From Chloroflexota bacterium (lineage in GTDB: Bacteria; Chloroflexota; Anaerolineae; 4572-78; J111), in the NCBI GenBank assembly GCA_016860845.1, contig BOKF01000003.1, positions 62,001-126,000 on the forward strand: a DNA stretch of 64,000 nt, read 5' to 3'. Positions 63,451 through 64,000 of the stretch are shown piece by piece. Every line of letters begins with the position of its first letter. The first letter of the stretch is position 1. The position numbers were made by a program, and so were the translations under genes. The notes under the pieces were generated by a model. That model was given only the letters and a program-made list of their open reading frames with translations. It was not told where the DNA came from and searched no databases.

Positions 63451-64000
63451 GTGACCAATCTGATCGTCGTTTTTCTGACCGGTTTAACCACTGGCGGCCT
63501 GAGTTGCTTGGCCGTACAAGGAGGTCTGCTCGCCAGCTCGGTGGCTCATCAAGCCGAGCAAAATATCCAAAACCAGCTCAAGGCCAAAGTCGTGGCTCGG
63601 CCTGTCGCCAAAAGGGTCAAAAATCCGCCCCCATCTAAGCCAGCCGCTACGGGAATGGATAAAGGAGCGTCACCCAATTTAACCTGGCCGATCTTGTTGT
63701 TCTTGGCGGCGAAACTCGTCGTCTATACTGTTTTAGGTTTTCTGCTGGGCTGGTTGGGGTCTATACTGCAATTGACCCCGTTTATGCGAGCTATCCTGCA
63801 ACTGGCGATTGGCGTCTTTATGTTGGGCACAGCCCTGCGGATGCTCAATGTCCACCCTATCTTTCGCTACTTTGCCCTGGAACCGCCGGCGTTTGTAACC
63901 CGCTACATTCGCCGGACGGCCAAAGGCGGCGCTCAGGTCACGCCCCTCTTTTTGGGTGCATTGACGGTGCTCATCCCCTGTGGGGTCACGCAGGCGATGA
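63451..64000 (+). CDS. TauE/SafE-family (DsbD-like) membrane protein, partial
   Basis: Integral membrane protein cut by the end of the window (183 codons visible, no stop). The opening VFLTGLTTGGLSCLAVQGGLLAS and later LFLGALTVLIPCGVTQAM are typical of the sulfite-exporter TauE/SafE family branch related to UreH/CcdA/DsbD_2 proteins, with a conserved Cys in each half. These proteins often accompany copper-resistance and cytochrome-maturation genes. The GTG start has CCAAGGAG 6 bases upstream. A charged, Pro-rich cytoplasmic loop (about 33-72) separates the first helix pair from the rest. It probably belongs to the BlaI-controlled transcript that starts at 62905. Confidence 0.85.
   Translation, partial: MTNLIVVFLTGLTTGGLSCLAVQGGLLASSVAHQAEQNIQNQLKAKVVARPVAKRVKNPPPSKPAATGMDKGASPNLTWPILLFLAAKLVVYTVLGFLLGWLGSILQLTPFMRAILQLAIGVFMLGTALRMLNVHPIFRYFALEPPAFVTRYIRRTAKGGAQVTPLFLGALTVLIPCGVTQAM

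Overview
The window looks like chromosomal DNA of an uncultured or environmental member of the Chloroflexota (Anaerolineae-like). This is an inference from protein style, not from a marker gene: very large secreted SBBP / thrombospondin-type-3 (TSP3) repeat proteins, surface proteins ending in a (I/Y)(Y/F)LPII-type tail, an ImuA-ImuB-DnaE2 mutasome of the Gram-positive/actinobacterial SOS type, and a copper/redox lipoprotein cluster under a BlaI-type repressor. No rRNA or tRNA gene was seen.

Layout. (1) 48-22415: three giant secreted proteins (2879, 1700 and 2550 aa) made of SBBP, cadherin-like, FG-GAP and calcium-binding TSP3 repeats, with a small membrane protein on the opposite strand. (2) 22446-26520: a decay and mobile-element zone with a broken paralogue of the secreted protein at 32749, a frameshifted TnpB, a 23-codon TSP3 remnant, and an apparently intact IscB nuclease gene with a structured upstream region that fits its omega (HEARO) RNA. 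(3) 26535-31862: a hypothetical gene, a GNAT acetyltransferase, a methyltransferase, and an HD-hydrolase/SF1-helicase pair. (4) 32372-46417: a consensus promoter and a structured RNA, then a collinear group encoding two cell-surface proteins (one with an LPVTG sorting signal), a CooC/MinD-type ATPase, a Cys-rich partner, a membrane-anchored M23 peptidase, a lipoprotein, a type IIA topoisomerase pair and a WYL-like protein. (5) 46525-49801: a second copy of the structured RNA and a fourth SBBP/TSP3 protein. (6) 50095-55547 (minus strand): imuA-imuB-DUF6504-dnaE2, a translesion-synthesis operon with a LexA-type box in front. (7) 55624-64000: a 25-bp palindrome, a decayed BNR-repeat fragment, then blaI, an M56 peptidase, a BNR lipoprotein (interrupted), SCO1, cytochrome c lipoprotein, a peroxiredoxin-like protein with an in-frame TGA, TlpA-like thioredoxin, a Tat-exported multicopper oxidase, a small membrane protein and a TauE/SafE-family membrane protein cut by the window end. 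Three BlaI-type palindromes lie in this last cluster, two of them on the -10 of TTGACA-17-TACAAT promoters.

The strongest leads are: the TGA at 60196-60198, which sits at the first position of a UxxC redox motif and is followed by a bacterial-SECIS-like hairpin (probable selenoprotein); the paired structured RNAs at 32407 and 46525, whose stems are kept although their sequences differ; the self-consistent BlaI regulon for a copper/redox cluster; and the IscB locus with matched end hairpins.
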